DNA of 20,637 nucleotides from JAOUEE01 sp051011595. GTDB lineage: Bacteria > Actinomycetota > Acidimicrobiia > Acidimicrobiales > SHLQ01. The stretch lies in NCBI GenBank assembly GCA_051011595.1, contig JBPCTQ010000016.1:1-20637 (forward strand). The letters run 5' to 3'. Below are positions 1 through 7,161 of the stretch, piece by piece. A model generated the notes under the pieces. The model saw nothing but the letters and a program-made list of their open reading frames with translations, was not told where the DNA came from and did no database searches. Each line of letters begins with the position of its first letter. Position 1 is the first letter of the stretch. Both the position numbers and the translations under genes were made by a program.

Positions 1-173
1 AGCTGGTGGCCGAAGACGACGAGACCGCCGAGTACGTGGCCCAACTCGAGGCCGCCCACGATCACGAGCTGGAGTTCGGCGACCTCGACGACGACGATGA
101 GCAGCTCGAGGAGGCCAACCCCGACGAATTGGTGGCCGAGGTCGAGCAGTTCCTCCGAGATCAGCCCGAATAG
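1..173 (+). CDS. PAC2 family protein, C-terminal end (partial)
   Basis: Only the last 56 codons are in the window, read in the frame that begins at base 3 and stops at TAG 171-173. The peptide is strongly acidic. It contains AEYVAQLEAAHD, then an Asp/Glu run, and ends DELVAEVEQFLRDQ. A helix of the form 'YVxQLE', an acidic linker and a terminal 'LxxExExFLR' is what I know from the C-terminus of actinobacterial PAC2 proteins (relatives of proteasome-assembly chaperones). No catalytic part is visible, so the call rests on tail similarity alone. It could be another acidic-tailed cytoplasmic protein. A palindromic repeat begins about 40 bases after the stop. Confidence 0.5.
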   Translation, partial: LVAEDDETAEYVAQLEAAHDHELEFGDLDDDDEQLEEANPDELVAEVEQFLRDQPE

Positions 174-213
174 CGGCGCCCCGGTCCCACACCGGCTCTC
201 CCCGGTCTTCCCG

Positions 214-261
214 GTTCTGGTCGTGTGCCGACACGTCCTCGCTGACGCTGCACTACCAGAA
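214..261 (+). repeat. 48-nt palindromic repeat, degenerate copy B
   Basis: This block matches the element at 5832-5879 at 36 of 48 positions without gaps. The last 18 bases (244-261) are identical and the first eight are identical. In this copy the left arm (TTCTGGTCGTG) pairs imperfectly with the right arm (CTGCACTACCAGAA). It lies in the intergenic space between the PAC2-like gene and the small Cys4 gene, so it is probably a REP-like dispersed hairpin element. What it does is not visible from sequence; 3'-end RNA stabilisation or termination is possible. Confidence 0.6.
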
Positions 262-288
262 GCGTGGGCTGCACGACCCGAAGCGTGG
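247..288 (+). repeat. Two tandem 21-nt units next to palindromic repeat
   Basis: Bases 247-267 and 268-288 are consecutive direct copies of a 21-nt unit that begins GCTGCAC and ends GAAGCGTGG. They differ at two positions (T254/G275 and A258/C279). The first unit includes the right arm of the 48-nt palindrome, so the arm has been duplicated with its flank. Confidence 0.65.
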
Positions 289-301
289 TGACCGACGTCG
301 G

Positions 302-505
302 TCAGCGGTTCTTGCGGGCGCGACGCTCCTGGGCCCGTTCCCACTTCTTCTGACGACTGCGGCACGCCTTCCGGCAGAACCGATGGTTGGTGCTGCGTCG
401 TTCGAACAGTTCACCGCAGCGCCAGTAGCGACACTCGGCCAGGCGTTCGGGGTCGAAATCGTCGTCTGCGGGGTCGTCGGGCCAATCGTCGATGGACCCA
501 GTCAA
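302..505 (-). CDS. small four-cysteine zinc-ribbon-like protein
   Basis: A 67-aa protein. An acidic N-terminus (residues 5-20) is followed by Cys25-x4-Cys30, then Cys44-x3-Cys48, then a very basic tail (RSRQKKWERAQERRARKNR). The pattern C-x4-CGxxF...R-x4-FCxxxCRxR resembles small actinobacterial zinc-knuckle proteins and the C-terminal CGNR-type finger. Zinc binding and nucleic-acid contact are therefore likely but inferred. The only usable in-frame start is TTG at 505, directly after an in-frame TGA, and I see no Shine-Dalgarno sequence at normal spacing, so the start is uncertain. It is divergent from the hydrolase at 569. Confidence 0.6.
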   Translation of the reverse strand: MTGSIDDWPDDPADDDFDPERLAECRYWRCGELFERRSTNHRFCRKACRSRQKKWERAQERRARKNR

Positions 506-556
506 TCACGACGACGATCAGGGACGTTCTACCCTTCCCCCAAAGCTACTCAGTGG

Positions 557-562
557 TAACTT
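557..562 (+). promoter_or_regulatory. -10 element of a probable leaderless promoter (TAACTT)
   Basis: TAACTT fits the actinobacterial TANNNT -10 pattern and ends six bases before the ATG at 569, so transcription would begin at or next to the start codon. No good -35 is seen. The GAGGG just before the ATG is too close to be a normal ribosome-binding site, which favours the leaderless reading. Confidence 0.45.
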
Positions 563-568
563 GAGGGT

Positions 569-1468
569 ATGAGCATTCCTCTGCAGCACGTGACAGTGCA
601 CGGACACGATGTCGGCTACCGCCTGGCGCAGTCCGACCCGACGGCCCCGATCATCTTGTTGATCCACGGCATGGCCGGCAGCTCCAAGACTTGGCGCGAG
701 GTCATGCCCGCGCTCGCCGAAGATTTCACCGTTCTCGCCCCCGATCTCATCGGGCACGGCGAGTCGGCCAAGCCGATGGGCGACTATTCGCTCGGTGCTT
801 ACGCCAGCGGCCTGCGGGACCTACTGGCCACCCTCGACCTGGGGCCGGTCACCGTGATCGGCCAGTCGCTCGGCGGCGGGGTGGCCATGCAGCTGGCCTA
901 CCAACACCCCGAGCTGGTGGAACGGATGGTTTTGGTGGGCAGTGGCGGCCTGGGCCGAGAGGTGAGCTGGCTGCTGCGAGTGTTGACCCTGCCCGGCGCC
1001 GAATACCTGATGCCGGTGCTGTTCCCGCCGATCATGCGGGGCCAGGGTGACACCGTGAGCCGAGCCCTGCACCAGCGCGGTTGGCACGCACCCCGGCTGG
1101 CCGAGATGTGGCGGGCTTATGCCTCGCTCACCCAGGCCGAGAATCGGGCGGCGTTCGTGCGCACCCTCCGGGCGGTCCTCGATCCGGGCGGCCAGTCCGT
1201 CAGCGCCACCGACCGCCTGTACCTGGCCGCCGCCATGCCCACCATGATCGTGTGGGGTGACGAGGACCCGATCATCCCGATCGAACACGGCTATGCGGCG
1301 CACAAGGCCATACCCGGCAGTCGTCTCGAGGTGTTCGAAGGTGCCGGTCATTTCCCCCACGTCGAGGATCCCAACCGATTCGTCGACGTGGTGATCGACT
1401 TCATGCACACCACCGACGCCGACCGCCGAGGAATGGTCCCCTTCCAGGAACTCCTGACCGGCACCTGA
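569..1468 (+). CDS. alpha/beta-fold hydrolase
   Basis: A 299-aa cytoplasmic hydrolase of normal length for the family, with no signal peptide. The oxyanion-hole segment HGMAG is at residues 33-37 and the nucleophile elbow G-Q-S-L-G places Ser100. The acid is probably Asp233 in GDEDPIIP and the base His261 in GAGHFPH. The DLIGHGES segment at 59-66 is typical of the epoxide hydrolase / haloalkane dehalogenase / meta-cleavage hydrolase branch. With Ser rather than Asp as nucleophile it is an esterase, C-C hydrolase or haloperoxidase-like enzyme, and the substrate cannot be read from sequence. It is followed 64 bases later by a MarR-type regulator on the same strand, which may respond to a related compound. 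Confidence 0.85.
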   Translation: MSIPLQHVTVHGHDVGYRLAQSDPTAPIILLIHGMAGSSKTWREVMPALAEDFTVLAPDLIGHGESAKPMGDYSLGAYASGLRDLLATLDLGPVTVIGQSLGGGVAMQLAYQHPELVERMVLVGSGGLGREVSWLLRVLTLPGAEYLMPVLFPPIMRGQGDTVSRALHQRGWHAPRLAEMWRAYASLTQAENRAAFVRTLRAVLDPGGQSVSATDRLYLAAAMPTMIVWGDEDPIIPIEHGYAAHKAIPGSRLEVFEGAGHFPHVEDPNRFVDVVIDFMHTTDADRRGMVPFQELLTGT

Positions 1469-1511
1469 CGCTCACCCGCCACGGCAAAGAAACCCGATGC
1501 GTGATCACTCA

Positions 1512-1525
1512 CGTATTGATACGGT
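1512..1525 (+). promoter_or_regulatory. palindrome overlapping -10 box of marR-type gene (possible self-operator)
   Basis: CGTAT-TG-ATACG (1512-1523) is a perfect inverted repeat. It overlaps TACGGT (1520-1525), which fits a TANNNT -10 box placed seven bases before the ATG at 1533. An eight-base palindrome GTGATCAC (1501-1508) lies just upstream. MarR proteins usually repress their own gene from such sites, so the placement suggests autoregulation of a leaderless transcript. This is an inference. Confidence 0.45.
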
Positions 1526-1532
1526 ACTGGTG

Positions 1533-1967
1533 ATGGAACCCACACCCCCCAGCCAGGACCTCATCCTCATGTTGCTGGCGGCCGGCCAGAGCGTCGAACG
1601 TCATCTCGATCAGGCCCTGTCGGTCATCAAGGGCATCACGTTCAGCGAGTACCAGCTGCTGTCTGCCCTGGCCGGCAAACCCAAGGCCACGGCCACCCGC
1701 GTCGACCTGGCCGCGGCGGTGGCGATGACGCCGTCCGGTGTCACCCGCGCCCTCAAGCCCCTGGAGAAGCTGGGTTTCGTGAAGACCGTGAAGGACGACC
1801 GTGACGCCCGTCGTTCGCTGGCCACCCTCACCGCCGATGGTTCGGAGCTGGTGAACGATGCGTCGGGCGTGGTCGACGATGTGCTCGACGACATCACCTC
1901 ACTCGACGACCTGTCGGCCACCGATCGGGCTCGACTGGCCGGAGTGTTGACCGAGCTGGCCGGCTGA
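1533..1967 (+). CDS. MarR family transcriptional regulator
   Basis: A 144-aa protein from the ATG at 1533. Translation could begin at the GTG one codon earlier, and an ATG at 1497 is in frame but would place the palindrome and -10 box inside the gene. The layout is MarR-like: an N-terminal dimerisation helix, a winged helix-turn-helix at about residues 54-105 (RVDLAAAVAMTPSGVTRALKPLEKLGFV) with the typical wing DDRDARRSLATLT, and a C-terminal helix. Such proteins are dimeric repressors released by small ligands such as phenolics. The upstream hydrolase is a plausible co-regulated partner. The stop overlaps a GC hairpin shared with the convergent lipase gene. Confidence 0.85.
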   Translation: MEPTPPSQDLILMLLAAGQSVERHLDQALSVIKGITFSEYQLLSALAGKPKATATRVDLAAAVAMTPSGVTRALKPLEKLGFVKTVKDDRDARRSLATLTADGSELVNDASGVVDDVLDDITSLDDLSATDRARLAGVLTELAG

Positions 1968-1979
1968 TCATCGCCGGCC
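1958..1979. terminator. GC hairpin between convergent genes
   Basis: GGCCGGC (1958-1964) and GCCGGCC (1973-1979) form a seven-bp stem around an eight-base loop that contains the MarR-gene stop codon. It sits between two convergent genes with no other spacer, so a bidirectional termination role is plausible. There is no U-tract on either strand, which keeps confidence low. Confidence 0.3.
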
Positions 1980-1994
1980 GGCGCCGCCCGGTGG

Positions 1995-2813
1995 TCAGCC
2001 CACGGTCTCGTTCATCCAGTCGACCACCCGGGCCACCACCTCGAGTTGCTCGGGTTCGTTGAAGATCTCGTGGCGCAGGCCGGGCAGCAGCTCGCGGCGC
2101 ACCGACGGGACACCGCCCAGCGATGCCGAGAAACGGGGCGGCACCAGCGGATCTTCGGCACCGTGCAGCACCAGCATCGGCGTGTTGATGCGATCGAGCG
2201 CGGCCACCGTGTCGTCCATGGCCCTGAACATCTCGGCCCCGAGTCGGACCGTCACCTGGTGTTGCACCAGCCGGTCGGCGTCGTAGCCCTGCTGCACGGC
2301 CACGTCTCGGCTCAGGGTCTCGGAATCGATGTCGTTCGGTATCGCGATCCGGGGCGCCCACCGGGTGAGCAGCTTGGACATGATGCGCTGCCAGCGGGGC
2401 ACCTCGACACCGAGCGGCGGGGCCGACACCACGTAGGCATCGGGCTGGGGTCGCGACGAGGTGGCGTAGGCGGCGGCGATGAGCCCACCCATCGAGTGGC
2501 CCAGCACCACCAGTGGTCGTTGATCGCTGGCCGCTGTGGCGATCTGGTCTTCCAGATCGTCGAGGAACTGATCGAAGGAATCGACGTAGGACCGAGTTCG
2601 ACCCCCACTACGTCCGAAGCTGCGCAGGTCGAAGGCCACGGTGTCGTAACCGGCCTCCACCAGGGCGGCCCCCACGTGTTCATAACGCCCACAGTGTTCA
2701 CCCAAGCCGTGCACGATGATCACCGTGGCCCGGGGATCAGAAGCCGGCCAGTGCCGTTCGAGCAGGGTGAGACCATCGCGGGTGTCGCGGTAGCTGATGG
2801 TGGCGGCGGTCAT
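1995..2813 (-). CDS. monoacylglycerol-lipase-like alpha/beta hydrolase (Hydrolase_4 / S33)
   Basis: A 272-aa protein. VIIVHGLGEHCGRY (residues 31-44) and FDLRSFGRSGG (61-71) are the signatures of bacterial and human monoglyceride lipases. The nucleophile is Ser107 in GHSMGG, the acid Asp221 in GAEDPLVP and the base His248 in GLRHEIFNE. The likely reaction is hydrolysis of monoacylglycerols or lysophospholipids. I chose the ATG at 2813 because it overlaps the Nudix stop in an ATGA (2810-2813); an in-frame start eight codons earlier would lie inside the Nudix gene. It is the last gene of the glnD operon, though its link to nitrogen control is not obvious. Confidence 0.85.
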   Translation of the reverse strand: MTAATISYRDTRDGLTLLERHWPASDPRATVIIVHGLGEHCGRYEHVGAALVEAGYDTVAFDLRSFGRSGGRTRSYVDSFDQFLDDLEDQIATAASDQRPLVVLGHSMGGLIAAAYATSSRPQPDAYVVSAPPLGVEVPRWQRIMSKLLTRWAPRIAIPNDIDSETLSRDVAVQQGYDADRLVQHQVTVRLGAEMFRAMDDTVAALDRINTPMLVLHGAEDPLVPPRFSASLGGVPSVRRELLPGLRHEIFNEPEQLEVVARVVDWMNETVG

Positions 2814-3505
2814 GGGGTCTCCTCCCCGCCCGCCCACGGAGGGGTGCGAGGTTCGTCGAAGTAGGGCTCCACCGGCTCACCCCGAATGGCAGCGAACGCC
2901 AGCCGTTGCCAACGTTCGACACCCACGATGGGCGACGGCAACGCCGTCTCGCCGAAGAAGCCGACATCTTGGCATTCGAGCGGATGAGGCCGGAGATCGC
3001 CCCCGACGGCCCGCAGGTGGAACACGATCGAGTACAGCGGAATGCGGGTGAATCCCTGGCGCAGGCCGTCCATCACACCCACCAGTCGGACCACTTCGGC
3101 TTCGATACCGGTTTCCTCCTGCACCTCCTTCACCGCCACCTCGGCCGGCGAATAACCCACGTCGGCCCATCCGGTGGGATACAGCCACACCCCACTGTCG
3201 GCTCGCTGCACCATCAACAACTCGCCGGCGTCGTTGCCGACCAATGCAGCCACGGTGGCCTTGGGGGTCACGTACCCGGGAATGCCGTGGCCGATCTCCT
3301 TGGTCCATTCCTCGAGCAACACCTCGGCGTCGTAGGGCGAGGCCGCTCGAGTGCGGATCTCGGCCGCCACCGCCATCACCTCTTCGAAACGCTCACGCTC
3401 GTACTGGTTGTCGGTGAATGCCAAGCCGGTACGGGCCAGCGCCGACAGGGCTTCCGACCAGCGCAGCAGATCGCGTTCGGAGGGCGGGTCGACCGGTTCG
3501 GTCAT
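2810..3505 (-). CDS. Nudix hydrolase with PF12535-type N-terminal domain
   Basis: A 231-aa protein. Residues 10-50 (LLRWSEALSALARTGLAF then ERERFEEVMAVAAEI) match the N-terminal helical domain (Nudix_N) of a Nudix subgroup that hydrolyses nucleoside diphosphates linked to another group. The Nudix box is at 112-134. Its metal-binding core KEVQEETGI carries Glu127, Glu130 and Glu131, with Lys for the usual Arg and Tyr118 where the canonical box has Glu, a change known in this subgroup. ADP-ribose or a nucleotide sugar is a likely substrate class, inferred from the family. The ATG at 3505 overlaps the glnD stop in an ATGA, so translational coupling is likely. Confidence 0.88.
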   Translation of the reverse strand: MTEPVDPPSERDLLRWSEALSALARTGLAFTDNQYERERFEEVMAVAAEIRTRAASPYDAEVLLEEWTKEIGHGIPGYVTPKATVAALVGNDAGELLMVQRADSGVWLYPTGWADVGYSPAEVAVKEVQEETGIEAEVVRLVGVMDGLRQGFTRIPLYSIVFHLRAVGGDLRPHPLECQDVGFFGETALPSPIVGVERWQRLAFAAIRGEPVEPYFDEPRTPPWAGGEETP

Positions 3506-5808
3506 GAACCGAGGGCGTGGAGCAGCCCCCGCTCGAGCTCGGCCAAGAATTCGGGCTCCGAGATCTTCTCGCCGTCGCGATCGCGTAGGTAGAAGGTGTC
3601 GACCACGTCGTGCATGAGCGTCTGCACTTTGGCACTCACGATGTCGAGGTCGAACTCGTGCAGCACTTTGGTGATGCGATAGAGCACCCCGATGCCGTCG
3701 GGGCAGCTCACCTCGACGACAGTGGCCACCGCCGACGCGTCGTTGTCGACGGTGATCTTCGGGGCCAAGGGGCGGGCGGTGGACGGTGCCCGCCGTGGGT
3801 AGGTGTGCTCGCGCTCCACCAGGCGGGCGTCGATGGCCAGCTTGGCGTCGATGGCTCGATCGACGTCGGCCAGGATCCGGTCCCACGCCGGTTCGGCACC
3901 GTGTGAACCGGCCACCCGGTAGAGCTCGATTCCCATACCGGCCTCGCTGTAGGCCGACGCGGTGAAGATGTCGACCCCATTGAGCGCCAACACTCCGGCC
4001 ACCCGGTTGAACAGACCGGGTCGATCCTCGGTGACGATGGTGAGAGTGTCGCCGTGACCTTCGACTCGTCGTTGGCCGCTGGCGAGCATGGCCCGCTGTT
4101 CGGCCGACGGGAAGTCGCTGTCGACCACCTCGCCCAAGTCGCCGCCCCGCAGGACGTGGGCCACCCGATCGACGAGGGTGTCGACCAGTCCGGCCTTCCA
4201 TTCGCTCCAAGCCGCCGGACCGGTGGCAACGGAATCGGCCACGGTGAGAGCGGCCAGCAACTCGAGCGTGTCGACGGTACGAACCTGTTCGGCCACCGTA
4301 CGGATGGTGCCGTCGTCGTCGAGATCGCGACGAGTGGCCACATCGGGCAACAACAAATGGTGCTTCACCATGTCGACCAACAGGTCGACCTCGTCCTCGT
4401 CGAAGCCCATACGTCGGGCCATGCCATCGACCAGCACCATGCCCACCTCGGTGTGATCGCCGGGATAACCCTTGCCGATGTCGTGGAGCAGTGCTCCCAG
4501 CACCAGCAAGTCGGGCCGGTCGACCTCGTCGGCCAACTCGGCGGCCCGAGCCGCGGCCTCACACAGATGCCGATCAACGGTGTAGGTGTGATAGGCGTTG
4601 CGCTGCGGGCGGCTTCGACACGGTTCCCACTCGGGCAGGATGCGCACGAACAGCCCCATCTGATCGAGCGCCTCGATGACGGGGATGGCGTTCTCACCCG
4701 TCAGCAACAGGTCGGCCAGCAGCCCTCGTCCCTCGTCGGGCCACGGGTCGGGAAACGACGGTGCTTCTTCGGCCAGCCGTTCGAGGGTGGCCCGCTCGAT
4801 GAAAGCCTGATGGGTGGCAGCGGCCACGGCCAGACGCAGCAGGGTGAGGGGATCGTCGGAGACCGCGGCTCGGCGGTCCATACGGATCATGCGATCGGCC
4901 AGCACCACATCGGGTGCCACCTCACGGGCCTTGGGCGTTCGCAGTCGACGGCCCCGTCGGGAACGGCGGATGCGATGCCAGGTGGCATCACTGGTCCATG
5001 CAATGGAACGAGCGGCCCCGGCGACATCGGCCATCAGCGCGTCGGCATCGGCGTAGTCGAGCCGGTTGGCCACTTCGTCCTGCCGGTCGAGCCGCAGGAT
5101 GTTGGTGACCGGCCCGCCCATCCGGTGGACCTCGGCCCGAGCGGCCACCAGCACGCCGTACGGTTTGTCGAGGGCGGCCCGGGACTGGTCGACCAGCACC
5201 GGCTCGGCCACCTCGGCCCACCGCAGCGCGTGAACATCACGCAGGCCGCCTCGGGCGTTCTTGAGATCGGGCTCGAGGAGAAACGCCACCTCCCCCATCT
5301 CCTGGTGTCGCTCCCGGGTACGGTCGGCCAGCTCGGCCAGATAACGATTGGCACCCGCACGCCACCGAGCCCGAGCGTTCTCGGCCAGGTCGGAAGCCAG
5401 TTGACGGTCTCCGGCCACCAGCCGACAGTGCAAGAGGGCGGTCGCCGTCTCGAGGTCTTCGCCGGCCAGATCGAGTGCTTGTTTGGGGGTGCGCACCGAA
5501 TGGCCCAGCTTGAGTCCCTCGTCCCACACCGGATACCAGAGCTGCTCGGCCACCTCGTCGATCGGATACTTGGCTTCGTGCAACAACAACACGTCGATGT
5601 CGCTACCCGGGCTGAGCTCACCCCGGCCGTAACCCCCGACGGCAACCAGGGCCACCCCGTCGGCCTGGCTGACGATCGAGCGGAAGAGGGTCCCCAACCA
5701 CTGATCGAGCACGGCGCTGTGGGCCCGGCACAGCTCACGGCCCCGCAGGGCCGGGTTGTCGATGATTTCGTCGCGACGCAGCCGCACGGCGCTCACGGTA
5801 CCCAGCAC
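3502..5808 (-). CDS. glnD: PII uridylyl/adenylyltransferase, bifunctional sensor GlnD
   Basis: This enzyme modifies and demodifies the PII signalling protein according to glutamine; in actinobacteria the modification of GlnK is adenylylation. All domains are present. The nucleotidyltransferase loop GGYGRGELSPGSDIDVLLL holds the metal-binding Asp pair. The linker has LEPDLKNARGGLRDVH. An HD domain carries HTYTVDRHL and LLHDIGKGYPGDH. Two ACT domains for glutamine sensing begin at TLTIVTEDRPGLFNRVAG and VVEVSCPDGIGVLYRI. Total length is about 770 residues, normal for the family. The frame is open to a GTG at 5871, but the first 20 codons of that version are the palindromic repeat. I therefore prefer a GTG at 5808 or 5796; no clear ribosome-binding site decides. 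It lies downstream of amt with no glnK between. Confidence 0.93.
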   Translation of the reverse strand: MLGTVSAVRLRRDEIIDNPALRGRELCRAHSAVLDQWLGTLFRSIVSQADGVALVAVGGYGRGELSPGSDIDVLLLHEAKYPIDEVAEQLWYPVWDEGLKLGHSVRTPKQALDLAGEDLETATALLHCRLVAGDRQLASDLAENARARWRAGANRYLAELADRTRERHQEMGEVAFLLEPDLKNARGGLRDVHALRWAEVAEPVLVDQSRAALDKPYGVLVAARAEVHRMGGPVTNILRLDRQDEVANRLDYADADALMADVAGAARSIAWTSDATWHRIRRSRRGRRLRTPKAREVAPDVVLADRMIRMDRRAAVSDDPLTLLRLAVAAATHQAFIERATLERLAEEAPSFPDPWPDEGRGLLADLLLTGENAIPVIEALDQMGLFVRILPEWEPCRSRPQRNAYHTYTVDRHLCEAAARAAELADEVDRPDLLVLGALLHDIGKGYPGDHTEVGMVLVDGMARRMGFDEDEVDLLVDMVKHHLLLPDVATRRDLDDDGTIRTVAEQVRTVDTLELLAALTVADSVATGPAAWSEWKAGLVDTLVDRVAHVLRGGDLGEVVDSDFPSAEQRAMLASGQRRVEGHGDTLTIVTEDRPGLFNRVAGVLALNGVDIFTASAYSEAGMGIELYRVAGSHGAEPAWDRILADVDRAIDAKLAIDARLVEREHTYPRRAPSTARPLAPKITVDNDASAVATVVEVSCPDGIGVLYRITKVLHEFDLDIVSAKVQTLMHDVVDTFYLRDRDGEKISEPEFLAELERGLLHALGS

Positions 5809-5830
5809 GGCGCCCGAAGGGCACGACCAG

Positions 5831-5881
5831 CGTTCTGGTAGTGCAGCTGCACGCTCAGCATGACGCTGCACTACCAGAACG
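5831..5881. repeat. perfect palindromic repeat, copy A, between amt and glnD
   Basis: CGTTCTGGTAGTGCAGC (5831-5847) and its exact reverse complement (5865-5881) form 17-bp arms around a 17-base spacer. The core 5832-5879 is the same 48-nt element as 214-261 (36 of 48 identical). In the amt-glnD transcript it would fold into a very stable hairpin between the amt stop and the likely glnD start. There is no U-tract, so it is more likely to affect RNA stability or processing, or to attenuate glnD, than to be a simple terminator. Confidence 0.75.
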
Positions 5882-5913
5882 GTTGTTGGTTGGGGTCGTG
5901 ACGGCGGGGGTGC

Positions 5914-7113
5914 CTACTGGTAGGCCGTTTCGGCGTGCAGGGCCTGGTCGAGACCGATGTGTTCGGTCTCCTCATCGACCCGCAGGCCGATGGTGGCGTC
6001 GAGTGCCTTCACGATGAGGAAGGTGACAACACCACTGAACAAGATCACCGATCCCATGGCCACCAGCTGGCTCACCAGCAGACCGGCCTCTCCGAAGAGA
6101 ACGCCGTCGGCCCCGTTGACGTCGGCGTCGGCGAAGAACGCCAGCAACAGTCCGCCGATCAGCCCACCCACACCGTGGATGCCCACCACGTCGAGGCTGT
6201 CGTCGTACCCGAGCCGGGTCTTGAGCTGGATGGCGAAGTAACAGACCACCCCGGCGACGAGGCCGAAGACGATGCTCGACATCGAACCGACGAAACCGGC
6301 CGCGGGCGTGATGGCCACCAGCGCGGCGACCACCCCCGATGCCGCCCCCAATGTGGTGGCGTGGCCATCACGGAGCTTCTCGACCGCCAGCCACGACAAC
6401 ATACCGGCGGCGGCGGCCACGAACGTGTTGAGCAGCGCCTGCACGGCCACACCGTCGGCGGCGCCGGACGACCCGGCGTTGAAACCGAACCATCCGAACC
6501 ACAAGATGCCGGTTCCCAGCATGACCAGCGGCAGGTTGTGGGGCGCCATCGGCTCGCCGGGCCAACCCTTCCGTTTGCCCAGCACCAGCACCAGCACCAG
6601 CGCGGCCACACCGGCATTGATGTGAATGGCAGTACCACCGGCGAAGTCGATGGCTTCGGGATCGAGCTCGACGTGCCAGCCGGTGTACACCCAGTAGGTG
6701 ACCGGAACGTAGACCAGCAGCGACCACAGCGGGACGAACAACACCCAGGCCGAGAACTTCATCCGGTCGGCCACCGCCCCCGAGATCAACGCCGGGGTGA
6801 TGGCGGCGAACGTCATGAAGAAGGCGACCCCGATGAGGTCGGTACCCATGATGCCGTCGAGACCGGCAACATCGAAGTTGCCGATGAACTCACCGCCGAA
6901 GAAACCGGACTTGTCGTCGTTGCTGTTGTTGCCCAACGAGTAGGTGACGAGCACCCACATCAGCGGCACGATGCCCAGGCAATACATGTTCATGTTCAAC
7001 ATGTTGAGCACGTTCTTGGAGCGGGTCATGCCGCCGTAGAACAGCGCCAGTCCCGGCACCATGAACACCACCAGTGCAGTGGACATGAGCATCCACGCGG
7101 TATCACCCTCCAT
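5914..7113 (-). CDS. amt: ammonium transporter (Amt/MEP/Rh family)
   Basis: A 399-aa membrane protein that conducts ammonium. About eleven hydrophobic segments are visible. The pore residues are present: Asp156 in IDFAGGT, and the twin histidines His164 (TAIHINAG) and His313 (GIHGVGG). The stretch TFAAITPALISGAVADRMKFSAW and the motif WFGFNAGSS are typical. The cytoplasmic tail ending GLRVDEETEHIGLDQALHAE is the conserved PII-binding C-terminus, so this Amt is expected to be gated by a GlnK protein. The ATG at 7113 is chosen because GGGAGG lies seven bases upstream; a TTG six codons earlier is in frame but has no such site. It has no Ala-rich signal peptide like that of E. coli AmtB. A GlnR-like box is 49 bases upstream. 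Confidence 0.95.
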   Translation of the reverse strand: MEGDTAWMLMSTALVVFMVPGLALFYGGMTRSKNVLNMLNMNMYCLGIVPLMWVLVTYSLGNNSNDDKSGFFGGEFIGNFDVAGLDGIMGTDLIGVAFFMTFAAITPALISGAVADRMKFSAWVLFVPLWSLLVYVPVTYWVYTGWHVELDPEAIDFAGGTAIHINAGVAALVLVLVLGKRKGWPGEPMAPHNLPLVMLGTGILWFGWFGFNAGSSGAADGVAVQALLNTFVAAAAGMLSWLAVEKLRDGHATTLGAASGVVAALVAITPAAGFVGSMSSIVFGLVAGVVCYFAIQLKTRLGYDDSLDVVGIHGVGGLIGGLLLAFFADADVNGADGVLFGEAGLLVSQLVAMGSVILFSGVVTFLIVKALDATIGLRVDEETEHIGLDQALHAETAYQ

Positions 7114-7161
7114 AGGTCTGCCTCCCAGCAAGATCGAACCGGGACAGCCTGACCCGACGAG

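Noticed and set aside
1497..1532. ATG at 1497 as the start of the marR-type gene
   Set aside because: It would put the palindrome and -10 box inside the gene and add residues unlike MarR N-termini. The ATG at 1533 suits a leaderless transcript better.
3506..4210. Long N-terminal extension of the Nudix frame into glnD
   Set aside because: The extension is Arg/Gly-rich and overlaps the conserved ACT domains of GlnD. The ATG at 3505 in the ATGA overlap explains the gene.
4054..5841. 595-codon open frame on the plus strand opposite glnD
   Set aside because: It is antisense to the fully motif-bearing GlnD and its product is rich in Gly, His and Gln with no family signal. This is typical of the mirror frame in high-GC DNA.
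5809..5871. GTG at 5871 as the start of glnD
   Set aside because: The first 20 codons would be the palindromic repeat, also found outside genes at 214-261. Family alignment begins near the GTG codons at 5808 and 5796. It is not strictly excluded.
5935..7152. 405-codon open frame opposite amt
   Set aside because: It is a His/Gln-rich product with no domain and lies opposite a clear transporter, so it is a mirror frame.
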